DNA of 6,879 nt, taken from JBQTJJ01 sp052387235 (GTDB lineage Bacteria > Actinomycetota > Acidimicrobiia > Acidimicrobiales > GCA-2861595). Positions 1 to 6,879 of the stretch are shown here, piece by piece. Where the stretch lies: the NCBI GenBank assembly GCA_052387235.1, contig JBQTJJ010000054.1:1-6879 (forward strand), written 5' to 3'. Both the position numbers and the translations under genes were made by a program. The first letter of the stretch is position 1; the number at the start of each line of letters is the position of its first letter. The notes beneath the pieces were generated by a model. The model ran no database searches. It was not told the DNA's origin and worked only from the letters and a program-made list of their open reading frames with translations.

Positions 1-146
1 AGAGGGGGGTGCTTGGCATCGGCGGGAGCCACGCACGCCTATCACCACCACGAGATAGCGAACCTCCCCGCGCCCGCTTCATGTTGCGTCCGCCCGCGAA
101 CCGCCCACGGAAGGGAGAGGAGAGTCCTATTTACTCGGGAACGGCC
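1..146. other. Non-coding region downstream of thrC with two small hairpins
   Basis: No convincing gene is visible here on either strand. On the minus strand a short open frame begins with ATG at 82 and runs off the window edge, but its predicted peptide is arginine- and proline-rich and resembles no family I recognise. Two adjacent inverted repeats occur. One pairs 6-17 with 28-39 (10 of 12 positions, around TGCTTGGC/GCCACGCA). The other pairs CTATC at 39-43 with GATAG at 54-58. An AT-rich patch at 126-136 stands out in this GC-rich sequence and could hold a -10 box for a leftward gene beyond position 1. The region could be a thrC terminator or the leader of the next gene. In M. tuberculosis thrB and then rho follow thrC, but neither can be seen here. 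Confidence 0.4.
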
Positions 147-1187
147 TCAGAGGCCGAGCTCGGCCCGGATGGCGGCGCCGTCGGCGTCGATGGCGGAGGG
201 CACCGCGATCTGGCCGATGGCCATGTCCGGGTCCTTGAGGCCGTGGCCGGTGAGCACGCAGACCACCGTCGACCCGGCCGGCACGCCGACCTTGAGCAGG
301 CCGGCCACCGAGGCCGCCGACGCCGGCTCGCAGAACACCGACTCCATGGCGGCGAGGAACCGGTACGCCTCCAGGATCTCCTCGTCGGTGACGGCGGCGA
401 TGGTGCCGCCCGACTCCGAGGCGGCGGCGGTGGCGCCGTACCAGGAGGCGGGCTTGCCGATGCGGATGGCGGTGGCCACCGTCTCGGGATGGTCGATGGG
501 GTGGCCCTCGACGATGGGGGCGGCGCCGGCGGCCTGGAAGCCCAGCATGGCGGGCAGCTTCGACGAGCGGCCGGCCGCCCTGTACTCCAGGTAACCCTTC
601 CAGTAGGCGGTGATGTTGCCGGCGTTGCCCACCGGGATGCAGTGGTAGTCGGGGGCCTCGCCCAGCACGTCGACGACCTCGAAGGCGCCGGTCTTCTGCC
701 CGTCGATGCGGAACGGGTTCACGGAGTTCACCACCGTCACCGCGGCCCGCTCGCCCAGGTCCCGGACGATCTCGAGGGCGTCGTCGAAGTTGCCCCGGAT
801 CTGCAGCACCTTGGCCCCGTGGATGAGGGCCTGGGCCAGCTTGCCCAGGGCGATGTGGCCCTCGGGGATCAGCACGGCGCACGTGAGCCCGGCCCGGGCC
901 GCGTAGGCGGCGGCCGAGGCCGACGTGTTCCCGGTGGACGCGCACACCACCGCCTTGGCCCCGTCCTCCACCGCCTTGGAGATGGCGAGGGTCATCCCCC
1001 GGTCCTTGAACGACCCGGTGGGGTTGAGCCCCTCGTACTTGAGGAAGACCCGGGCGCCGACCCGCTCGCTCAGCCGCGGCGCCGGCAGGAGCGGCGTGGC
1101 CCCCTCCCCCAGGGTGACGACCGGCGTGGCCGAGTCGACAGGGAGGAACTCCCGGTACTCCTCCACGACACCCCGCCAGGCCTTCAC
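147..1187 (-). CDS. thrC: Threonine synthase (PLP-dependent)
   Basis: This enzyme converts O-phospho-L-homoserine to L-threonine and phosphate in the cytosol, the last step of threonine synthesis. The 346-residue product has the fold-type II PLP pattern. The Schiff-base lysine is K61 in GSFKDRG, STGNTSA (84-90) is the substrate-binding loop, and the phosphate-binding loop is PVGNAGN (185-191). Near the C terminus EPASAAS is followed by a TGHGLKDPD segment, as in mycobacterial ThrC. The length matches the short actinobacterial type. The start is GTG at 1187-1185. It overlaps the hom stop as GTGA, so the two are probably translationally coupled in one transcript, and no strong Shine-Dalgarno is visible. 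The open frame continues far upstream (to 2432) but that part is a shadow of hom. Nothing looks truncated. Confidence 0.96.
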   Translation of the reverse strand: MKAWRGVVEEYREFLPVDSATPVVTLGEGATPLLPAPRLSERVGARVFLKYEGLNPTGSFKDRGMTLAISKAVEDGAKAVVCASTGNTSASAAAYAARAGLTCAVLIPEGHIALGKLAQALIHGAKVLQIRGNFDDALEIVRDLGERAAVTVVNSVNPFRIDGQKTGAFEVVDVLGEAPDYHCIPVGNAGNITAYWKGYLEYRAAGRSSKLPAMLGFQAAGAAPIVEGHPIDHPETVATAIRIGKPASWYGATAAASESGGTIAAVTDEEILEAYRFLAAMESVFCEPASAASVAGLLKVGVPAGSTVVCVLTGHGLKDPDMAIGQIAVPSAIDADGAAIRAELGL

Positions 1188-2485
1188 TCCGGGCCGACGA
1201 CGCGCAGGAGGCTGCCGATGCGCTTCACCGCGTCCAGGTGGCGCAGGCCGTGGAGGGTGGCCTGGACGTCGCGCTCGAGGGCACGGTGGGTGATGAACAC
1301 CAGGCGGGCCTCGTCGCCCAGGCCCTCCTGCTCCATGGAGCGGATCGACACGCCGTGCTCGCCGAACACGTGGGCCACCGCCGACAGGACGCCGGGGCGG
1401 TCCACCACGTCGAGGTTCAGGTAGTACTGCGACGACAGCTCGTCGATGGGCCGGAAGCGGCCGGCCCGGAGGGTCCCGCTGCGCCCGCTGCTGCGGGCCC
1501 GCAGGTTGTGGGCCGCGTCCACCAGGTCGCCGAGGACGGCGCTGGCGGTGGGCAGGCCGCCCGCCCCCCGCCCGTAGAGCATGAGCTCGCCCACGGCCTC
1601 GCCCTCGATGAACACGGCGTTGAACGAGTCCCGCACCGACGCCAGCGGGTGGGTGGCCGGGATCATGGCCGGGTGGACCCGCACCGCCACGTCGCCGTCC
1701 ACCCGCTCGGCGATGGCCAGCAGCTTCACCACGTACCCGAGCCGGCGGGCCACGTCGATGTCGGCCGGCGTCACGCCGCTGATGCCCTCCCGGTACACGT
1801 CGCCCGCGACGACCGTGACCCCGAAGGCGATGCTGGCCAGGATGGCGGCCTTGGCGCCGGCGTCGTAGCCCTCCACGTCGGCGGTGGGATCGCGCTCGGC
1901 ATAGCCGAGGCTCTGGGCCTCCGACAGGGCCTCCCCGTACGACGCCCCCTCCTCCGTCATCCGGGTGAGGATGTAGTTGGTGGTGCCGTTCACGATGCCC
2001 ATGACGCGGGAGATCCGCTCCCCCGCCAGCGACTCCCGCAGGGGCCGGATGAGCGGGATGGCACCGGCCACGGCGGCCTCGTAGAGCAGGTCGACGCCGG
2101 CGGTGGCGGCCGCCTCGAACAGCTCCGCGCCCACGTTGGCCAGCAGCTCCTTGTTGGCCGTGACCACCGGCTTGCCCTGCTTCAGGGCGGCCAGCACCAG
2201 GCGCCTCGCCGGCTCGATGCCGCCGATGAGCTCCACCACCACGTCGACGTCGGGGTCGGTGACGACGGCGTCGGCGTCGTGGGTGAGGCAGCCTTCGGGA
2301 AGGTCGACCGAGCGCTCCCGGGCCACGTTGCGCACGGCCACGCGGGTGACCTCGAACCGCAGCCCGGTGCGCGCCGCCAGGCCGTCGGCGTCGGCCAGGA
2401 GCTGCACCAGGGCGCCGCCCACGTTCCCGCACCCGAGCAGGCCGATGCGGACCGGGTTCGACGGCGCGGCGGCGGGCAGATCCAT
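1184..2485 (-). CDS. hom: Homoserine dehydrogenase with C-terminal ACT domain
   Basis: This enzyme reduces L-aspartate-4-semialdehyde to L-homoserine with NAD(P)H, the step committing carbon to threonine and methionine. From ATG at 2485 it is 433 residues. The N-terminal Rossmann motif is GCGNVG (18-23). TANKELL carries the conserved lysine K112. The catalytic domain has GIVNGTTNYIL and the D-x3-K pair D208/K212, corresponding to the catalytic Asp and Lys of the yeast enzyme. An ACT domain begins near residue 356 (VVDRPGVLSAVAHVF), which in this family mediates feedback by threonine. A TTG two codons upstream (2491) is possible, but ATG is preferred: a TAGCGT box ends 5 nt before it and no Shine-Dalgarno is seen, suggesting a leaderless mRNA. 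The stop overlaps thrC. The enzyme stands alone and is not fused to aspartokinase. Confidence 0.96.
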   Translation of the reverse strand: MDLPAAAPSNPVRIGLLGCGNVGGALVQLLADADGLAARTGLRFEVTRVAVRNVARERSVDLPEGCLTHDADAVVTDPDVDVVVELIGGIEPARRLVLAALKQGKPVVTANKELLANVGAELFEAAATAGVDLLYEAAVAGAIPLIRPLRESLAGERISRVMGIVNGTTNYILTRMTEEGASYGEALSEAQSLGYAERDPTADVEGYDAGAKAAILASIAFGVTVVAGDVYREGISGVTPADIDVARRLGYVVKLLAIAERVDGDVAVRVHPAMIPATHPLASVRDSFNAVFIEGEAVGELMLYGRGAGGLPTASAVLGDLVDAAHNLRARSSGRSGTLRAGRFRPIDELSSQYYLNLDVVDRPGVLSAVAHVFGEHGVSIRSMEQEGLGDEARLVFITHRALERDVQATLHGLRHLDAVKRIGSLLRVVGPE

Positions 2486-2490
2486 GCCCA

Positions 2491-2508
2491 ACGCTACGCC
2501 GATCGGCG
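2491..2508 (-). promoter_or_regulatory. Candidate leaderless hom-thrC promoter with adjoining palindrome
   Basis: Read on the minus strand, TAGCGT (2496-2491) fits the actinobacterial TAnnnT -10 consensus and ends 5 nt before the hom ATG, the spacing expected when transcription starts at or next to the start codon. No clear -35 element is visible. Immediately upstream lies the perfect 12-bp palindrome CGCCGATCGGCG (2497-2508), which sits in the -10/-35 spacer where a repressor could block RNA polymerase. The palindrome may be chance in such GC-rich DNA. The promoter call is inferred from sequence only. Confidence 0.4.
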
Positions 2509-2523
2509 CCGGCCCGGCCGCCC

Positions 2524-2586
2524 CGTCCGCGTTCCGGGAAGCCTGATGTTCGCCAGGCGGATGTCAGGCTTCCCGGAACCCGGACG
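2524..2586. terminator. 63-bp near-perfect palindrome after lysA, possible terminator
   Basis: The arms GTTCCGGGAAGCCTGA (2531-2546) and its exact reverse complement (2564-2579) form a 16-bp perfect stem. After one C/C mismatch (2530/2580) six more pairs extend it (CGTCCG 2524-2529 with CGGACG 2581-2586). The middle is itself nearly palindromic around A2555: CGCC (2551-2554) faces GGCG (2556-2559). The lysA stop is 5 nt away, so the lysA transcript would fold this as a hairpin before hom. There is no T-tract on either side. A T-less actinobacterial terminator, an mRNA 3'-end stabiliser, or a dispersed intergenic repeat are all possible. Confidence 0.6.
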
Positions 2587-2591
2587 AGCGG

Positions 2592-3872
2592 TCAGGGGCG
2601 GTCGAGGCGGAGGAGGTCGTCGAGCGTCTCGCGCACCACCACCACCCGGGCCCTCCCGTCCCGCACGAACACCACCGGGGGCCGGGGCACCTTGTTGTAG
2701 GTGGAGGCCATGGAGTGCCCGTAGGCGCCGGTGACCGGCGTGGCCAGGACGTCGCCCACGGCCAGGTCGGCGGGGAGGCACGCGTCCCGCACCAGCACGT
2801 CGCCCGACTCGCAGTGCTTGCCCACCACCGTGGCGGTGAGGGGGCGGTCGGCGCCGGTGGCCCGGGGCAGGAAGGCCTCGTAGCCGCTGCCGTAGAGGAC
2901 GGGGCGGGGGTTGTCGCTCATGCCGCCGTCGACGGCGACGTAGGTGCGGATGCCGGGCAGGCGCTTCACCGTGCCCACCCGGTAGAGCGTGACGGCGGCG
3001 GCGGCGGCGATGGCCCGCCCCGGCTCGGCCGTGACGCGGGTGCCGGCGGGGACGCCGGCGCCCTCGCACGCCGCCCGGACGGCCCCGGCCCACGCCTCGA
3101 GGGAGGGCGAGTCCTCGCCGTCGACGTAGGCCACGCCCAGGCCGCCGCCCACGCACAGCTCCGGGAGCCCGAGCGGGGCGAAGAAGCGGGCCAGCACCTC
3201 GATGGCCTTCTCGAACGACGCCAGCAGGAACACCTGGCTGCCGATGTGGGCGTGGACGCCCACCAGCCGGCCGGGCGCGGACGGCCCGGTGAGGCGGCCC
3301 ACCGCCTCGGCCGCCGCCCCGCTGGCCACGCTGAACCCGAACTTGGTGTCCTCCTGGCCGGTGCGCACGTACTCGTGGGTGTGGGCCTCCACGCCCGGCG
3401 TGACCCGCACCAGCAGGTCGGGCCGGCGGGCCCCGCCCGCCACCAGCCGCTCCAGCCGGTCGATCTCGGCCGAGGAATCCACCACGATCCGGCCCACGCC
3501 CACCTCGAGGGCACGGGCCAGCTCGGCGTCGGACTTGTTGTTGCCGTGCAGCACCAGGCGGGCCGGCGCCACGCCGGCGGCCAGGGCCACGTGCAGCTCG
3601 CCCCCGGTGGCGACGTCGATGCACATGCCCTCCTCGGCCGCGAGTGAGGCCATGGCGATGCAGAGGAAGGCCTTGGAGGCGTAGGCCACCCCGTCGCCGA
3701 AGGCGGCCACCGCGTCCCGGCACCGCCGGCGCAGGTGCTCCTCGTCGTAGACGAACAGCGGCGTGCCGTGCTCCCCGGCCAGGTCGAGGACGTCCACGCC
3801 CCCGATCGAGAGGCGGCCGCCGGCGTCGACGGTGGACGTGAGGGGCAGGAGGGACCGAGGCAGGGGGGGAAT
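2592..3872 (-). CDS. lysA: Diaminopimelate decarboxylase (start codon uncertain)
   Basis: This PLP enzyme decarboxylates meso-diaminopimelate to L-lysine in the cytosol, the final lysine step. It has the alanine-racemase-like barrel and a C-terminal beta domain. Counting from the start used here, the PLP lysine is K67 in ASKAFLC, followed by HIGSQ (209-213), GGGLG (252-256) and EPGR (283-286). HCESGD carries the active-site cysteine C354, and GAY has Y384. The length, about 426 residues, is normal. The stop is certain but the start is not. Conserved N-terminal sequence begins near LPRSLLPLTS, yet the frame offers only ATT (3872) or CTG (3863) there. GTG at 3797 would give 401 residues and clip this segment. 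ATGs at 3944 and 3977 lie inside argS and upstream of the apparent promoter. ATT is chosen because a TAGCGT box ends 7 nt before it. Confidence 0.93.
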   Translation of the reverse strand: MPPLPRSLLPLTSTVDAGGRLSIGGVDVLDLAGEHGTPLFVYDEEHLRRRCRDAVAAFGDGVAYASKAFLCIAMASLAAEEGMCIDVATGGELHVALAAGVAPARLVLHGNNKSDAELARALEVGVGRIVVDSSAEIDRLERLVAGGARRPDLLVRVTPGVEAHTHEYVRTGQEDTKFGFSVASGAAAEAVGRLTGPSAPGRLVGVHAHIGSQVFLLASFEKAIEVLARFFAPLGLPELCVGGGLGVAYVDGEDSPSLEAWAGAVRAACEGAGVPAGTRVTAEPGRAIAAAAAVTLYRVGTVKRLPGIRTYVAVDGGMSDNPRPVLYGSGYEAFLPRATGADRPLTATVVGKHCESGDVLVRDACLPADLAVGDVLATPVTGAYGHSMASTYNKVPRPPVVFVRDGRARVVVVRETLDDLLRLDRP

Positions 3873-3879
3873 GGTTTTG

Positions 3880-3889
3880 ACGCTACCGT
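3880..3889. promoter_or_regulatory. Candidate bidirectional lysA/argS promoter core
   Basis: The 10-mer ACGCTACCGT is symmetric at 8 of 10 positions and carries a TAnnnT -10 box on each strand, sharing the central TA. TACCGT (3884-3889, plus) ends 8 nt before the argS ATG. TAGCGT (3885-3880, minus) ends 7 nt before the ATT proposed as the lysA start and is identical to the hom box. No good -35 hexamer is seen on either side. Both mRNAs would have almost no leader. Overlapping -10 elements would make the two directions compete for polymerase. This is inferred from spacing and symmetry alone. Confidence 0.45.
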
Positions 3890-3897
3890 CCGGCCTG

Positions 3898-5643
<1,746 letters not shown>

Positions 5644-5654
5644 CGCCGGACGCC

Positions 5655-5804
5655 TAGGGACTGCGAGTCAACTACGTGAGTGAAGGGGTGACGCCGGTCT
5701 GCTTGTCGATCCGGTAGGAATCCTTACCGGACAAGTGAATTCAAGGAACCCCGCGGCAGACCGGCGTCGCCCCTTCCGAGCAGGTAGCTGACTCGCAGGC
5801 CCTA
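5655..5804. repeat. Long imperfect inverted repeat between convergent argS and receiver gene
   Basis: The arms 5655-5702 and 5756-5804 are reverse complements at 41 of 49 alignment columns (7 mismatches, 1 gap). The longest perfect blocks are GACGCCGGTCTGC and CTGCGAGTCA, and one mismatch is a possible G-U pair in plus-strand RNA. An inner hairpin fills 5702-5735: CTTGT pairs with ACAAG and CCGGTA with TACCGG around a GGAATCC core. The stretch 5736-5755 stays unpaired and includes the palindrome TGAATTCA. The middle is notably less GC-rich than the surroundings. The outer ends read TA-GGG and CCC-TA, so a TA duplication from a MITE-like insertion is conceivable. The right end includes the receiver gene stop codon. 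Alternatives are a bidirectional terminator or a structured RNA. No ORF lies inside and no T-tract follows either arm. Confidence 0.7.
5702..5735. other. Inner hairpin nested in the long inverted repeat
   Basis: CTTGT (5702-5706) pairs with ACAAG (5731-5735), CCGGTA (5711-5716) with TACCGG (5725-5730), and GG (5717-5718) with CC (5722-5723) around an AAT loop. The bases CGAT (5707-5710) and T5724 bulge out. The asymmetric bulges suggest folded RNA or single-stranded DNA rather than a simple protein-binding palindrome. It does not match the conserved core of any riboswitch I know. Confidence 0.5.
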
Positions 5805-6203
5805 CCGGCTGCCGGCGATGAGGTCCTCGACCCGCTGGAGCAGGTGGAGGGGGTCGAAGGGCTTGGTGAGGTAGCCGTCGGCGCCGGTCTGGTCGCCGGC
5901 CCGCAGGTCCGACTCCTGGGCCTTCGCCGACAGGAGCAGCACCGGGATGGACGACGTGTCCGGATCGGACTTGAGGGCCCTGGCCACGTCGAGGCCGCTC
6001 AGCTTCGGCATCATCACGTCCAGGACCACGATGTCGGGGCGCTCGGCCCGGGTCCGCTCCAGGCCCTCCACGCCGTCGCTCGCGATGAGCACGACGTAGC
6101 CCTCCATCTCGAAGTTGACCTTCAGCAGCCTCTGGATGACGGGGTCGTCGTCCACCACCAGCACGGTCGCAGACACGGGCGCGAGTCTACGCATCCTGCT
6201 CAC
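5802..6203 (-). CDS. Stand-alone CheY-like response regulator receiver protein
   Basis: This is a single-domain phosphoacceptor protein, presumably cytosolic, that takes phosphate from an unseen histidine kinase; no output domain is present. Counting from GTG at 6203 (133 residues), the acidic pocket is D18-D20 (VVDDDP), the phosphorylated aspartate is D62 in VLDVMMP, the switch serine is S92 in LLLSAKA, and the conserved lysine is K114 in LTKPF. GTG 6203 has GAGG 5 nt upstream. GTG at 6176 gives a cleaner 124-residue receiver starting just before TVLVVDDDP, and has a TAGACT box 7 nt upstream, so it is a real alternative; ATG at 6194 is a third. The membrane-protein gene ends 19 nt upstream on the same strand. 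The stop codon lies in the inverted repeat. Its target and partner kinase are unknown. Confidence 0.93.
   Translation of the reverse strand: MSRMRRLAPVSATVLVVDDDPVIQRLLKVNFEMEGYVVLIASDGVEGLERTRAERPDIVVLDVMMPKLSGLDVARALKSDPDTSSIPVLLLSAKAQESDLRAGDQTGADGYLTKPFDPLHLLQRVEDLIAGSR
6184..6189 (-). promoter_or_regulatory. Candidate -10 box for a leaderless receiver transcript
   Basis: On the minus strand TAGACT fits TAnnnT and ends 7 nt before GTG 6176, the start that gives a minimal receiver domain. This would let the receiver be transcribed apart from the upstream membrane-protein gene. No clear -35 element is visible. The Shine-Dalgarno-like GAGG before GTG 6203 argues instead for translation from a shared mRNA, and both could operate. 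Confidence 0.3.
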
Positions 6204-6222
6204 ATCGACCTCGCCCGCTACG

Positions 6223-6879
6223 TCAGACGGCCGGGACGGGCGCCGACAGCAGGACCTGGACTCCCTGGCGGCGGGCCGCGGCGCGGAACCAGGCCACGCT
6301 GACCCCCATGCCGGCGCCGGTGAGGACCCAGCCCACCACGGTGCGGGCCACCAGGTAGGTGGCGGTGTCCATGTGGGCCAGGAGCACGAACGAGATGGCG
6401 ACCTGGGCCAGGATGTTGAGGCCCCACAGCACGGCGATGCGCTCGAAGAAGCGCCGCACCCACGCCGCGTCCGTGAGGTCGGCCGGCAGCGGCAGGAAGT
6501 CGCCGGCCAGGCGCATCGGCAGCGGCCGGTCGCTCCGGGCGGTGGCGCAGAAGCCGATGCCGGTGGCGGCGGTGGTGATGAGGGGCTGGATCAGCACGAA
6601 GGCCGGGTTGCGGAGGACCACGGCCACGCCGATGCGGGCCACGCCGCCCAGGGCGCCGAGCGCCATCAGCCCGGGCACGGCCCGGCCCAGCATGCGCCGG
6701 CGGAAGATGGCCAGCACGGTCCACACCATGCCGGCGGCGAAACCGGCCATGACGCCGGCCGCCCGCATGGTGAGGGCGGAGAGCACCAGGGGCGCCACGC
6801 TGGACTCGCCCAGGCCGGGGGCGGCGTGGCGGGCCACGGCCCGCAGCCCGGGCAGGTGGACGTGGGTGCCGGCGGCGGC
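6223..6879 (-). CDS. Multi-pass membrane protein resembling the VC0807 family, probably 5'-truncated by the window
   Basis: The biochemical role is unknown. Sequence style resembles the VC0807 family of small bacterial membrane proteins: hydrophobic helices around a middle loop with an aromatic/arginine AWVRRFFERIAVLWG segment, then a DTATYLVARTVVGWVLTGAG helix. Counting from the internal GTG at 6837, likely membrane segments are near 14-45 (one or two helices), 54-75, 79-100, 133-154 and 158-184. The frame stays open upstream of that GTG to the edge of the window, and those 14 codons (ending HLPGLRA) look like a natural N-terminal extension, so the true start probably lies beyond 6879. The C terminus ends after a short hydrophilic stretch at TGA 6223. 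The receiver gene follows after a short gap, so co-transcription is possible. The family assignment is from memory of its pattern and is moderate. Confidence 0.75.
   Translation of the reverse strand, partial: AAAGTHVHLPGLRAVARHAAPGLGESSVAPLVLSALTMRAAGVMAGFAAGMVWTVLAIFRRRMLGRAVPGLMALGALGGVARIGVAVVLRNPAFVLIQPLITTAATGIGFCATARSDRPLPMRLAGDFLPLPADLTDAAWVRRFFERIAVLWGLNILAQVAISFVLLAHMDTATYLVARTVVGWVLTGAGMGVSVAWFRAAARRQGVQVLLSAPVPAV

Noticed and set aside
9..1424. 471-codon open frame on the plus strand opposite thrC and hom
   Set aside because: Its product is low-complexity Gly/Ala/Arg/Val/His sequence typical of the antisense of GC-rich genes. The minus strand encodes complete, motif-bearing thrC and hom here.
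147..2432. 761-residue minus-strand frame that could suggest a fused protein
   Set aside because: Only the part from 1187 down is threonine synthase. The upstream part is arginine/glycine-rich shadow translation of hom in another frame.
1238..3647. Long plus-strand open frames (1238-2734 and 2715-3647) opposite hom and lysA
   Set aside because: They are artefacts of stop-poor high-GC sequence with no recognisable domain, and they run antisense to well-supported genes.
5707..5735. Riboswitch such as a TPP element, prompted by the GATCCGGT..ACCGG hairpin
   Set aside because: The conserved CUGAGA and following thi-box bases are absent, and the element sits at the 3' ends of two convergent genes rather than upstream of any gene.
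5655..5804. Integron attC site or tRNA gene in the argS/receiver gap
   Set aside because: There are no GTTRRRY/RYYYAAC core sites at the ends, no integron cassette context, and no tRNA cloverleaf or T-loop consensus on either strand.

Overview
The window is very GC-rich, almost fully coding, and reads as a housekeeping stretch of a high-GC actinobacterial chromosome. Its LysA, homoserine dehydrogenase and threonine synthase resemble the mycobacterial proteins motif for motif. The gene set (argS, lysA, hom, thrC) matches a cluster I know from Mycobacterium tuberculosis (argS-lysA-hom-thrC-thrB-rho). Apparent leaderless starts (a TAnnnT -10 box 5-8 nt before the start codon) also fit Actinobacteria. 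A lineage such as Acidimicrobiia is possible, but I cannot prove it from this window.

Layout. 1-146: no convincing gene; two small hairpins lie downstream of thrC. 147-1187 (-): thrC, threonine synthase. 1184-2485 (-): hom, homoserine dehydrogenase, whose stop codon overlaps the thrC start. 2486-2591: hom promoter region plus a 63-bp near-perfect palindrome just after the lysA stop. 2592 to about 3872 (-): lysA, diaminopimelate decarboxylase. 3873-3897: compact divergent promoter region with overlapping, near-symmetric -10 boxes. 3898-5643 (+): argS, arginyl-tRNA synthetase. 5655-5804: about 150 bp dominated by a long imperfect inverted repeat with an inner hairpin, lying between convergent genes. 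5802-6203 (-): stand-alone CheY-like receiver protein. 6223-6879 (-): integral membrane protein resembling the VC0807 family, probably cut by the window edge.

How the genes work together. lysA performs the last step of lysine synthesis, while hom and thrC act on the threonine/methionine branch. All three are branches of the aspartate pathway. argS supplies Arg-tRNA and is a long-standing neighbour of lysA in Actinobacteria, but here the two are divergent rather than in one operon. The receiver and the membrane protein are co-directional with each other and have no visible tie to amino-acid synthesis.

I found no defence system, mobile-element protein, CRISPR array or other clearly new protein system. 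The items most worth a second look are non-coding: the inverted-repeat element at 5655-5804, the palindrome at 2524-2586, and the symmetric lysA/argS promoter with an apparently unusual lysA start codon.
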